A DNA stretch of 64,000 bases from Motacilla alba alba (taxonomy: Eukaryota > Chordata > Aves > Passeriformes > Motacillidae): NCBI RefSeq assembly GCF_015832195.1, contig NC_052046.1:39894911-39958910 (forward strand), read 5' to 3'. Positions 37,504-49,090 of the stretch are shown here, piece after piece. The translations under genes were made by a program, and so were the position numbers. The notes beneath the pieces were generated by a model. It was not told the origin of the DNA. It saw only the letters and a list, made by a program, of their open reading frames with translations, and searched no databases. The first letter of the stretch is position 1; each line of letters opens with the position of its first letter.

Positions 37504-40500
37504 GTTATAATAAAACCAAATTATGGAGATTTAGGATTGTCTTGATGGTCATAGAAATGGATTGTTTGCTAATTTTGGTACGTTATGGGCGTGTATTAGT
37601 AACAGAATTGCATTCTTCCACCTTTGGATATCAGATACACAGATACACAAAATAAATAATATGAGATGAATGTTAAAGTTCAATGAAGCCAGAGAATCCA
37701 TTTGTATTTCCAGCACATAGCCTTAAACGCTCACTACATAATTAAAATGCAAATACTGCATAACCCACTGATTTCTGCAATTTAACCATGAATAAACTCT
37801 GTCTGTTTTCTGCATTAATTTGCTGTACTAATCAAATTAATGGTAATTAGTGAACACTTAAACAAACAGCAATAAGGTAGGCTATTCTGTCTGGGTTTGT
37901 GTCTTTTAATAATCATATAAACATAGATAAGAACATTCAACCTTTACTCAAATATCAACAAAGTACAATTTATGTAAATCTGCAATGTTGAATGTTGCCT
38001 ACAAAAGTCATTAGCTAATATAGGGCATCTTGAAGCCTCACATGAAGTATTAAAATACAAAGTAAAAGGAGTCTGAAGATGCAAAACCACGTGCATCTTC
38101 TAAGTAAGTTCAGAGAGCGTTCTGAGGGGGAGGAATTGGTTTTAATTTGGATTATACCTTCTTGTACCAGCAAAAACATAAGTAACAAGAAATATTAAAA
38201 GCCTCATAATCGCTAAACCTAGCATAAGATGGGGAAAGTAAGCAGCAGCTAAAATAGGTAGTAGACTTCTCACTGAACTTCTGCATGGAAATTCAAACTG
38301 CACTCTAATCACAGTGGAATTATGTAGTCATAATCTAGCCATCAAAAGAAAGATTATGAAGCCTAAATAACTGCTGCCTGATGACTGTATCAGACAACCT
38401 TAGTAAGTATAGTAGTACTGTTTCTTACAATGCTTTACAAGTTTTGGGCAGTGAATTTCAAGGGGAGAGAAAGGGTAAGGAAGAAAAGTCAGTTTCTTTT
38501 TTCTTTTTTATTTCCTTTGAAAATTCAAAAGCTATGTCCTTTCTTTTAAAACCTTTTTTGATATTCAAACCTGAAGTAAGGACTCCTTAACACTCTCAGA
38601 GTTGCTGCATCTTCCTTCCTCCTTCAGCACCAACTGCAGTGAGATATGCACCTAGGTACAGGAGAGGAAATATTATTTATCTCTTGCCTACCGGCAGTGC
38701 TCTTTCTACAACCATGAAACCAGTTTCAGGACTGCTCTGACTATGGCAAAAGCCTGGAGGCACCAGTCAGGCTTTAGAGTGAAAAATACTACATCAGATG
38801 TTACACACCAAAAAAATATCTTAATAAACATTAAATTAATCTCCACTACCTCGCAAGCCACAGTTTGCAAATCTCAGGACAAAAGTCTGTCTGATAGGAT
38901 ATATGGTCAATGGTGTACAAGAATAAATAAAATTTGAAGCTCGAGACAGAGTTCTTATCCTCTTGGTGTCAGGAAGACCAATGCTGATTGGGATTTTTCC
39001 CTTTCTTTTTCTTTTTCTTTACATACCATAACATGAAGTTCTTCAGAGGTTTCTTTTGACTGCATAACACATACTTATTTACTTTGATTACAGGACAGTA
39101 GAACAGCCAGGTCTTGAAATTGCTACTCAATAAATTTGGAATTTCATAGGGACGGATATCATGAGCTACTATGAAAAAAACAAGAAATATCAGATTCTGA
39201 TTTCTTGCTAAATTATACCTACTGATTTTATTTATTAAGAGTCAGGGTGCAAGTAAAGTCCTGCAGGCTTATAAAGAGCACTGAAATAATTAATAGGTTA
39301 TATGAACTTTTTATACTCATGTTTTCAGTCCAACTAAATTCCACTAACTGAAGAAATTAAATCCTGTCCTTCCAGCATGTTCTATTTGAGGGTGCAAGGG
39401 TCACAGATGCAATGTAATCAGTGTTTGCAATAATGGATCAGCAGAGAACCAGATAATTCTAGGAATTTTTGGGAAAGATTTCTCTTCCAATTTTGAAAAG
39501 ATGGAAAACTGCAAAATAAATTAAGAAACTTAAACTAAGTAACACATGGTATAAACTTCAGTACTATAAAATGATGCAGGTAAAAAACTTTATTCAGTTA
39601 TGCTAGACTACTTAAGTATAAAATCAGATCCTACCTTAATCATCTCTGTGACAAGATGAAAAAAACCCAACATAATGAAAAATCTGTAATTAAGTGGTTG
39701 GTCTGCATGGACAGAAATTTGTGGGTTTTTTCTGGAAGTATTAAATGTTGTGGAAGGCAGAATATTGCATATCCCTTCCTTCATCAACATATTTTAAGTG
39801 CACCTAAGTGGGAATGGTAGAGATGCATTGTCCTGAAGACAATAATTGTCTCATTTGTAATTGGAGACAACCAACTTTGTTTTTTTGGATACTTTGAGGC
39901 TTTTTTTCCCCCCCTACTTATAAAGGACACTGGGTTTTTTTCCCTGACTCTGATGTGACACTTATACTGTCATCTAGAATTAGGTAACCTGCTTTTGAAC
40001 TAGAACACAGGAATACAAATAGAAGAGGAGAATCCAAGAGCACCCTGATCTTTCTTTCCTTCTCTTTCAAAAAATGTCAGCTGGAATCCAAGTGGAAGTA
40101 GGGTTCAGACAGTGGCATGCTTCCAGTTCAACTCAAAAAGAAGCATATCCAGGCTCTTCCAGTCTGAGATTAGACCACAAGTTTGACATTTATCCATCAG
40201 TTATTGATCTCTTACACAACATGGATATCTCTTGATGACTTGTCAGATGAGATAACGTTTATTATTGTTTATAAGCTTTATTTATCTGTCTTATGAAACC
40301 TTGCAAGTCTGCTATAGTTTCTACATTATGCATCTAACAATAACATTTTAAAGGTTATAGATCTATAGCCTCAGCTGTACTAAATTACTGATGTTCCATT
40401 TAAACATCTTACAGCTTGCATTTCATCCTTTTTCCAAAGGATCAAAGGCCATCTAATAATATCCCAGCAAGTTATCCCCCGTATTTCTTTTGTAGAAAAA

Positions 40501-41205
40501 AACAACACATTAATCACATTTAACATAATGTGTCCACATATCAGACTTATGAGATTACTGCTCATTTCAGTTTATGAAATTCCTAGGAAAATTTCCAAAT
40601 CCTGGTACATCATCTCTCTCAATCATTAGCACAGCCTGATAATCTTATATCACATAGAATCTTAATTTAAAAAACAAACAAGAACAAAAAGAAATTGACT
40701 GGCCCTTTACACTTTCAATATTACTTCTCCAACAGAGCTCTCTGGGCAATACTCCTAAACAACTGTCCACTGCTGAGGTCAATTGATTTATCCTCTGATT
40801 ATGATTGAAGTAGTTGATCAAAACCAGGGCTACTTCAAAGTGATTGCTGGAGAAATCAGTGACAGTTGCAGCACTCACAAATGCCTTAGGATTAGCATGA
40901 TACTGGCAGTTATATGAGGAAGATTAAGAAATAAAAATAACAGAAATATTTTATTTATATTTTGTTGCCTTCTTTCCTTATTAGCAATATCTAATTAAAA
41001 GTCTGATTTTCACACAGAATGAAATCCATACTGAGCTGTGTAATGGACTCCTCTCTAGGAAGTATGAAAACAGTCATATGTGCATGCATATATGGATCAC
41101 AGCAAATCATTCAGGCTTTGTAATAGTAGGTAGTAAATTTTCCTTTCCATAGATAGTAATTAAAGTTTTGAGAACAAGACTTAATGTCTGTTCTCAATGA
41201 TCAGT
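37504..41205. other. AT-rich unique sequence, no gene seen
   Basis: No repeat body. It includes a homeodomain-site-rich stretch (37721-37880) and a small hairpin (38075-38100). Frames are short. Confidence 0.5.
37721..37880. promoter_or_regulatory. candidate conserved regulatory element
   Basis: An octamer ATGCAAAT (POU-factor site) lies at 37747-37754, and several TAATTA / ATTAAT / TAATTAG cores (homeodomain-type sites) cluster within about 130 bases. AT-rich DNA yields such sites by chance, so only conservation would decide. Confidence 0.2.
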
Positions 41206-41211
41206 CTCCAT

Positions 41212-41856
41212 TGAGGTGGTGTCCATCCACACCTCTTTCGGTGTGTGCCGGCTAGCACCAACATCGCCAGCAGCGGGGGACACCCCGTTAGTCCTCACGG
41301 GATCAGGGTGGCGTCTAAGGCTTTTGCCTTAAGAGGATGAGACTTTTGAGACAGCATTGGCAGAAGGAAAGAGAGTGGACTCTGGCTGGGGGCAAATCCA
41401 GGTTTATTGGAATCCAACAAGAAGACTGCAGGCCCAGGGAGGCCAATCAACCAAAGAAGCTGATCTGGGCCATGCAAGGAATCATAAAGAGGGGAGGAAA
41501 CAGAGGAGGGGTTTGCTCACTGGCCAACAGTGAAACAGGGGGGCGTGGGGAAAGGAGAAGATTGGCAATGGAGATACCAATGGGGATAACTTAGGGGCTT
41601 TGGCCCCTGAACCAATCACTTGACGCCCAGGGCAGAAGTTTCTCGAGAAAGGGGAAGGGTCACCAAGTGACGGACAAAGTACTAGGGAGGGACTAGGGGA
41701 GAGATAAAATGGTTTCCAGGGGAACAGGGGAGGGGGTAGGAAAACTGATATTGCCAGCGAGGGAGGAGACAACCAGGACAGAACCATTAGAACAGGGGTG
41801 TCATCGAACAGTCCAAAATACAGCTTAATTCATCCAAAACCCACAAAAACACAACA
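41212..41856 (-). mobile_element. solo LTR, ERVK-type target duplication
   Basis: The minus-strand element starts TGTTGTGTTTTTGTGGG at 41856 and ends CACCTCA at 41212. Flanks are CTCCAT (41206-41211) and CTCCAC (41857-41862), five of six matching. On the minus strand an AATAAA signal lies at 41408-41403 and is followed by a U5-like part. A block 'cccctgaaccaatcac' (41604-41619, an inverted CCAAT box on the element strand) is shared exactly with the LTR at 59974-60565, as is 'agagtggactc', so both belong to one family. There are no internal viral genes. Confidence 0.85.
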
Positions 41857-41862
41857 CTCCAC

Positions 41863-44800
41863 AACTTGTCATCATCAAAAAAGGATTTGGATACATTGCT
41901 TCATTCTCGCCTTTCAATGTATGTGCTGAATTTTTAGCTTCTAGGTTATATGGACAGTTGGCTTTGTGTTTAAATAATGTATGGGAAGTGCAGACTGAAC
42001 TTAGTACGTAAAATAAAATCAGTTTGACACCCCCTTGCCAGCTTTTAGTTTGAGATTGTGATGAAGAATTTGAATTTTCTGTTACCCATTTTAGTAACTA
42101 CCATTTGTATAATCTGTTACTATTAATTTGTTTCATCAGTGTTTCAACACTTGAATATACTACTTGGGAAAAAGTACCAGTTTAATAATTTTTGTTATGA
42201 TAAAGCTGTAAAAGGTGTTTTAATCAAAGGTCAGACATTACTTCACCAAGAGCTTACTATTTAAACAATCCTGTTGTTAGAATATGTTAAAAAAACCATA
42301 ATGCAGAGGTAATACTAATTGATTTTCTCCAAAAGTCTCACATCCTTTCAGAAAGAAAGCCGCATCCTCATAGCCCAAATTGCAGGTAGAATAGAATGAA
42401 AAAAGAATTAACAAGTTTTCTTCTGGGAAACCAATCCCCACAATAAACAAGTATTGCCACACCCAAAAAATCCCTAAACCAACAAAACAAAACAAAACAA
42501 AGCAAAACAAAACCAAACAAAATAACAACAACCAAAAAACCCCACAAAAACAAAAACAACCTCAATGCTTAAATGTAATTTCTTCTGATCATTCAGTAAA
42601 ATAGAAATCACCCAAAAATACATATACAGTGCACAGAGGCTTTAATAGGTAAGGATCTTTTAACTTTTTCTAATTTTCAAGTAGTAGTGAAATAACTTCT
42701 TTTGCTTTTTGGAAACACGTATATATCTATTCTGTAGAGGGAAAGAAAAACAAAAATTCCCTAGAAAGGTGAAAAGGCACAGAACTCAAGTAAAGCACAA
42801 AATATCAGTCTTCTTTTTTTATTTAGCCACAGGAAATAGCTATTCCATTATTTTGGCCCAATGAGATATTAAAGCCCTGAAGGGCTGGATTCTAGACTAA
42901 TAGCTGTGTAATAGAACAATACACTAATGGAATGAGAGCAGGATCTGTAAGATAAAGATACTTGTCTTATTTGTCTTTGCACATTAATGTGGAAAGCTGC
43001 AAAAAGTGCACTGTCTTTGCTGAAAGGAAATAAGTGAGCTGTAATCACTGCAAACAACAATGTTTGGTGAGTATTTCTGAGAAAACACAAGCCACAGCAG
43101 TGCACCACTGGTGCTATTACAGGAGTGTTATTTCTTTCCCAGTTAAATTTCTGGCCCAGTAGGTTGTCTCCTCTGACATGGTAACATCCAGATGTCTTTC
43201 TTAATTCAGAGTTCACAGGCTATGTGTGCTTGTTTGTTTTCATACCAGAATGACAGAGATGGAAGATAATATCACTTCTCTTTGTAAAGAGCAAGATGGG
43301 ATAAATCTGCAGATGAAGGAAAACCGAGTTTGAATATGCTGTTTATCACTCACTGTGAAAATTTAAAATCTGGGTTATTTGATTAAATAGTTCCCTGCTT
43401 TTCTGGGTTATAAAATTGCTGTCTCATTCTGTATGAGCAGTACCTCTGATCAGATTAAAACTTTAGTTTCTCTCATACTGCATAAATGAACTCAGAAACC
43501 ATTTGTGCATTGAAAAGATATTTTGTGTTGCAGCTTCTGAAGTTTAAAAGGAAGAAAGCCTTCTCTCTGAATTTAATGTTTTTTTTCCTTAGTTATACAA
43601 TCCTACACAATAATTAGACAAGAGATGTGCATCAGCAGGGATTAATTTTCTGTCAAAACCACAAGTGAGATCAATGTCCCCATGGGAAAAATAACAAAAA
43701 TAACATCCCCTTTTTCCAAGTATGCACAGTTAAGCCTGAAACAAATATGAAACACTTCCTACCTAATCACTACAAATATTTGTGTACCACGCAACTGTGA
43801 ACTTCCCCTCCATCCAATTGCATACTGCAATATTATTGCTATTTTACAGAAGGGGAAATGAGATAGATTATTTCCGTGAGAGAACAGAAATAAACAGGGA
43901 AATAAATTGCACTCAGAATACCTAAATATTAACCCAGTGCATTACCAATAAAGTTCTCTATCCTTTACTAGTGCAGTTCTATCTGAAGGTAGATGACAGG
44001 CTACCCACCATGATCTGTTTCCAGTGAGGGGTTTCAAAGGCCTCTGATTTTGGGAATGGATAAAGAAAGAAAGCCCAAATGTCAGCCTTCTTAGTTAGGG
44101 GGTTTTATGCACTTGTAGTTCAAACTCTCACAAATCAAAGGCTTAATGTGCGTTTCTGACAAGCACAATGTACGACCGGAACAGGAGAAATAGACACCTC
44201 TTTTATATCTAGTTCGCTCAGAAGAATCCTCAAGAAGAGGTTTAATGTTAACAAACCTTCTTACAACAGTATTGCAAATGATGTAACCTGTCTATGAATT
44301 TAGTTTGACCCTTGGAATTTTTGAGAAACCTATGCTTCTATGAAATTTTAATTAAATATTTTGAATGCTAAATAACTTGAAAATCTATCAGGGTTGTGGA
44401 GTTTTTTGGTGGTCTTGTTTAGTTTGTTTCATTTTGCTTTAGGTTAGCTTAGTTTTGGAAAATGTAATTGATAAACTCTCCTGGATGCTTTATATGCTGT
44501 TAACTGAATATCACAATTATAGGGTAGTTTCCTGGGGAAAAAAAGGAAGGATACTGTTGCATTAGTTTTTCAGAGTACAGGTAATTCACTTACAGGCAGA
44601 ATTTTTCACTGTTTGTATATTTGGACTGAATGCTCTGAGAAAATTACAAGTAAATCATGGCAGCTTTTTTTGAAAGAACAAAGCAAAAATTATTTAAGTT
44701 AATGTATTGCTTCACTAATAAAATGAGTGAAGTGAGAGTGTTTTCCTTAAAACTTTGTAGTTGACATATAGAGAAAAATGCAATTTATTGTTGAGATGAG

Positions 44801-44938
44801 TGAAATATAAACTACATTGACTATTAATTATAATGTCACACCCTGTGACTTCAGTAATTACTGAAGTCGAAAAAGATTTTATAATTTTGTTGTAAGATGT
44901 CATTCCGTGCCTCACTTAAAAAGAATGGCCTGAATGTT
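41863..44938. other. AT-rich unique sequence, no gene seen
   Basis: No repeat body other than a CAAAA-type tract at 42478-42555. Open frames are short. Confidence 0.55.
42478..42555. repeat. (CAAAA)n-type tract
   Basis: Repeated AACAAAACAAAAC units with occasional substitutions, C/A only. Confidence 0.85.
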
Positions 44939-44944
44939 GCATTT

Positions 44945-45266
44945 TGTTGCAGCCAGAATAGTTGCTAATAAAGTCCAGGGTAAGGAAGCAAAAAGGGCCT
45001 TTGCATGACATCCACAGATGTTTAAGCCGCATGGTAAGATGTTCAGGGTCCAAGGCTGTCATGAGCAGACTCCAGGTTTCCCTCTCTGGAGGGGCAGGGG
45101 GTGACCCTGGTATCAGGGCAGTACAAAGGCGAGGGCTAAAGGGAATAGGGATGGAGTGGCTCAGGGACACAGGAACAGGGGAAGGAGCCAATAGGGTCTT
45201 AACAGCTTTTTGAGTGAAGCTTCTTGTGCCTCCCAAACCTAGGGGACTCCCCCCAGGGTCTCCACA
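44945..45266. mobile_element. short solo LTR with perfect 6-bp target duplication
   Basis: A 322-base GC-rich unit begins TGTTGCAGCC and ends GGTCTCCACA. It is flanked by GCATTT at 44939-44944 and GCATTT at 45267-45272. TG...CA ends plus a 6-bp duplication indicate a retroviral LTR inserted by an ERVK-like integrase. AATAAA is present on the plus strand close to the start, which is an odd place for a signal if the element were plus-oriented, so I leave the strand open. I do not recognise the family. No internal sequence is present. Confidence 0.75.
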
Positions 45267-45272
45267 GCATTT

Positions 45273-48200
45273 TTGTACAGGGGCTTTGTGGAATTGATTT
45301 CAAAAGGATGAAGCAAATGCTCATGCTTCAATAAGATTTTTTATACATATGTATGCTAAATACAGACATTAAATATTTTTTATGAGAATCACTTTGTCTA
45401 GCATATGGGGATTTTAGGCCTAAGGGCAAAGCAATTTAGAGATATGTAAATGACATCTATGTGCTAAAGTAGAGATTTCTTTATGATTTTGCTCTGACTG
45501 AAAAAAAGGGAAAATCCAGAGACATACAACATACTTTAATTTTGCTGTATCTTCCAACATAATAATATGCTGGTTTTTAGAGCAAAATATTAGAAGGACA
45601 TTAGAAAGAATCTGAACATATGAATACTAAGTTTGTATAGATAATACTACGTATTATATAGATTAAGAACAGAATAGTGCTTCAAAGTTCTTCGAGATAT
45701 AAGTTCTCAAGACATCAGGAAAATCACTAAATCACTTGATTTTATGCTTAAAAACTAATCCTAAAATAAATAGAAGGATATAGATTCATTTGTAAATAAA
45801 AGAGGGTTTTTTTGGTTTTTTGGTTGTGGGGTTTTTTGGTTTTTTTAGCTTTAAGCAGAGATCTGCTTCATCCAACCACCCAAGCCAAGACAAGAAAGGA
45901 ATGCAATCAATGTAATAAGAGTAGCTGATATACATTATGTTTCAAAAAAATAATCTGTCTGGAAATTACATCGTGGGACTTCAGATACCAAAATATTTTT
46001 ATGACTTAACTAATTAAAATTTTGTTAATTTCAAAATGGCTAAGAGTGGTGGACGAGTTCTGTGAAACAAAAAATAAAAAGAAGAAGCACTACAGAGAGG
46101 TTTTATGTTTTGAGATAATCTGCAAGTAACTGAAAAATCATTAGTCTACCCACAGTGCAGGAAATATAATTATCTAGTTATAAACTGCTTTTTGTAAGAC
46201 AAACCACTTGCAAGGATTTTGTAACACACTGTGCTTCCCATGCTGTGGTCTAACAAAGACGTACTAACAACAATTTTGCTGACAAACCAAGCAAATTTAA
46301 GATAAATACAATGTTTCAAAAATTACTTGATTCAAGAAAATGTATGAAATTGTCAGGAGCCTTGATGGCTGGCAAGACATGTTAGTAAATTTTTTTGTTA
46401 ACAATAGTTGGGAAGTGAAATAGACTGTGGACACATAATAACCACATGAAGATTGAGTGATTAACAGTAGACTGTTTAGCTGGCAATAGGCTCATTTTGT
46501 GGCAACTTACCTTGTTTTGTGAGAAAAGGTTAAAAAAAAAGATCAAAGCCAGCAGATTCTAAGTGGAAACTGTATTACAGAAGTGGGTACACGTTTGTTT
46601 GAATTTCATCTGTTGTATATACAGAGATTTTAAGCAGAATATTGACAAGTTAGAATTTTTTTTTTTTTTGACAACACAAGCAGAAGAGAGCCATTTGGCT
46701 ATGCTTTGGTGCCACCACCCCAGTGAGGAACTCATGCATCTTTTGATGGCAGGGAAGGAGCAGTCAAAATCTGTAGAAAATGTCAAAATCTCCACATCAT
46801 GAAATAGTGCAATAAATACCCCACTGTTGACCATTTGGGATGTCTCTTGAGCAGGTAAGTAACAGTTTCTCAGGCAAACCCTGCTAGATCTTCAAAAATA
46901 AATCTTAGTAGAGAGCTGCAGTTTGCACTTTTACCAGATGAAACCCCACACACAAATTAGTCGGGCAACATGTGGACCAGAACATGTGTGAATCTGTTCC
47001 GCACAGCTGAGGTTATGCAGCTCTGTGTGTGTCTGCTGCAACATGTTGAGACAGACAGAGGGATGATACAGATGAACACTGTATTTTGTGGACTGACATT
47101 TGTGTAGCATTTACTGGGTTCTTATGAGAGTCTAAATGTTATATTTACGTGTGTCACTGTTTCAATTCTATTATGAATTCAGCCTTGGAAACTCCTACCA
47201 ATCTTCCAAACCTAAGTTGCCTCACCTAGTTTAGTAGACTAATTCAGTAAACTACACAAGTCTGGCATGTTAGAGATCAAGAAGGAATGTAAAAAAATCA
47301 GACTGTCTTCTTCCCTCATTAAAAGCTTATTATTCCTACTAAATTCTTTTACATTGAGAGAAAGAAGAAATGTTCCTTTGAGGATTGTTCAGGCAATGAA
47401 ACATTTAAAGACAAGGCAGATCAGTAGTACATAACTAAATTAGGAAGACAGTGAATCCTAGAACTTTAATCAGCTTAATGATGTTTTTAATAAACCTATT
47501 TCTCCTGTCCAGGATAGTGCTAATTCTAAAAACTCAGACAAAATTAATTATCTCAAGTATGAAGAAAGAAAACATATTCAACACTCACAGGAAAGTGAGA
47601 ATATCTCTACACACAAGAATCATATATTAAAACAGCAACCGACTTTTTGTTATTGTTGAAATTCAGCTTTGTGATAATATGCATATTTCATGGGAGTGAG
47701 TCTGCTCTTACACTTCCTGTCCTATGTTGCAATAGCCATTTGCTCCACTCATTGGCAGATATTCTTCTATTCCATGAAAAGGAAACCACACACAGCATGA
47801 AAATATGCAAGCTCCTACTTTTTGATAATTATTTTTTATGTATTAAGTTTTCTAGTGGGAAAATGTCATGAAGACTTGGTCTAAAACCAAACAATTTAAA
47901 CAGAGAAATCAGAGACTAAATTTTCTCTTTTTTATTTATCTTTTTCATTTTTCTTCCTCATTTCCTTTCTCTTTTTTCTTTCTTCTTTTCTGTTTGGTCT
48001 TTTTCTTATTCTATTAATTTTTCTTTTTTTTAACTCTTTCATTTTTATTTTCATTCTTGTCTTCTTTTACCAATTTCTTTTCCATTTAATTTTATCTTAA
48101 GTTTTCTTTTATTTATTTTCTTTTTTCCAATTCCCTTAATTTTTATTTTAAGCTTTAATTCACAGTTTTCTCTTGCTTTTGTCTTTATCTTTGTTTTTGT

Positions 48201-48985
48201 CTTTCCTTTTGCTTTTGGTTTTGCTCCACTAGCACAAACAGATACTTTCCTTACAAAAAAAAAAAAAAGTCAAAACTATTGCATAACATTACAAACAGAT
48301 AGCTCTGTGTCAGTATATTAACTTCTGTTTTCATTTAATTATTGGAAGTGTGGCAAGTATGCAGTTAACTTGTCTCTTCAGACTTTAAAATTTTATAGCC
48401 TGCTAGTAAGAATCAGATTTCTTAGATTTCTTTGTCTGGAAGAAATACAAATATTCTTCAAAAATAATATTCTTCTCAATAAACATATTAGGAATCAAAA
48501 TAATTGAGAAGAAATCTTTGACCTCTTTTGCACTGATTACCAACGATTCTGGATTTTTTTACTTCTAGTATACTGAACTAATACTTGAAAAAAAAATTTA
48601 ATATTAACATTTTAGTTTATTTTGAGAAGAAAAATAATTTTGTATAGGAACTCGAAACAGAAAAATAACTGAATGGCAAAGCTGGATAGAAAGCCTAATG
48701 TTTTTACTTCTTCTGAAGTAATAAATGTATTTTAAAGTATTTTTTTCTTCCTAGTTTTCTGACAGGAATCATGACACATGCCTTTTTAAGTGGAAAAGGA
48801 TAGTTAACATTTGTCATAATGAAAAAAGGTTTTATCTCCTAGACAGGCATTAATTTATGTAAAGAAATGCATTAATAGAAATGTTGCTGACAGTAACCAC
48901 AGATGTGTTTGAGGTTCCCACTTTCGACCTTTGTTAATGCTTTTAATTTGTTTAATTTTGCTAATGCTATTTAATTTCTGTACAG
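45273..48985. other. AT-rich unique sequence with polypyrimidine block
   Basis: No CR1 or LTR was recognised. It contains a T/G-rich tract (45785-45850) and the 300-base T/C-rich block listed separately. It lies upstream of the candidate exon and would be its intron. Confidence 0.5.
47925..48235. repeat. T/C-rich low-complexity block
   Basis: About 300 bases are nearly all T and C on the plus strand, with very few G, built from TTTTC, TTCTTT and TTTATTT variants without a fixed period. Confidence 0.85.
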
Positions 48986-49090
48986 TGCAAACAAAATGGG
49001 AAACAAAATACCACTGCCTCCAAAAAAAGACCACCACCATCATTGCCACACTGTCCCCCAAAAAATGCAAAACAACAGAGTGATGTTCCA
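48986..49090 (+). CDS. candidate internal coding exon, proline-rich, gene unknown
   Basis: The sequence shows a branch-point-like TGCTAAT about 20-25 bases upstream, a T-rich tract and an acceptor TTTCTGTACAG ending at 48985, then 105 bases, then a strong donor GTAAGTATTT at 49091. The length is a multiple of three. Frame 1 is open through all 35 codons and reads a Lys/Gln/Asn-rich stretch, then 'KKRPPPSLPHCPPK', then a Gln/Asp end. Frame 2 is also open; frame 3 has a stop. Such small symmetric proline-rich exons are common as alternatively spliced inserts in cytoplasmic linkers of neuronal or signalling proteins, and the poly-proline could bind SH3 or WW domains (inference). The exon is GC-richer than its surroundings. 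No other exon was found, implying very long introns. It may be chance. Confidence 0.4.

Noticed and set aside
41482..41787. 101-codon minus-strand frame rich in proline and leucine
   Set aside because: Entirely inside the U3-like part of an LTR; translation of pyrimidine-rich DNA.
44916..45236. 106-codon minus-strand frame
   Set aside because: Explained by the solo LTR at 44945-45266, not a gene.
46559..46834. overlapping plus and minus frames of about 80-90 codons, near a GTAAGT at 46854
   Set aside because: I considered a transposase or exon remnant, but found no supporting motif and the acceptor side is ambiguous.
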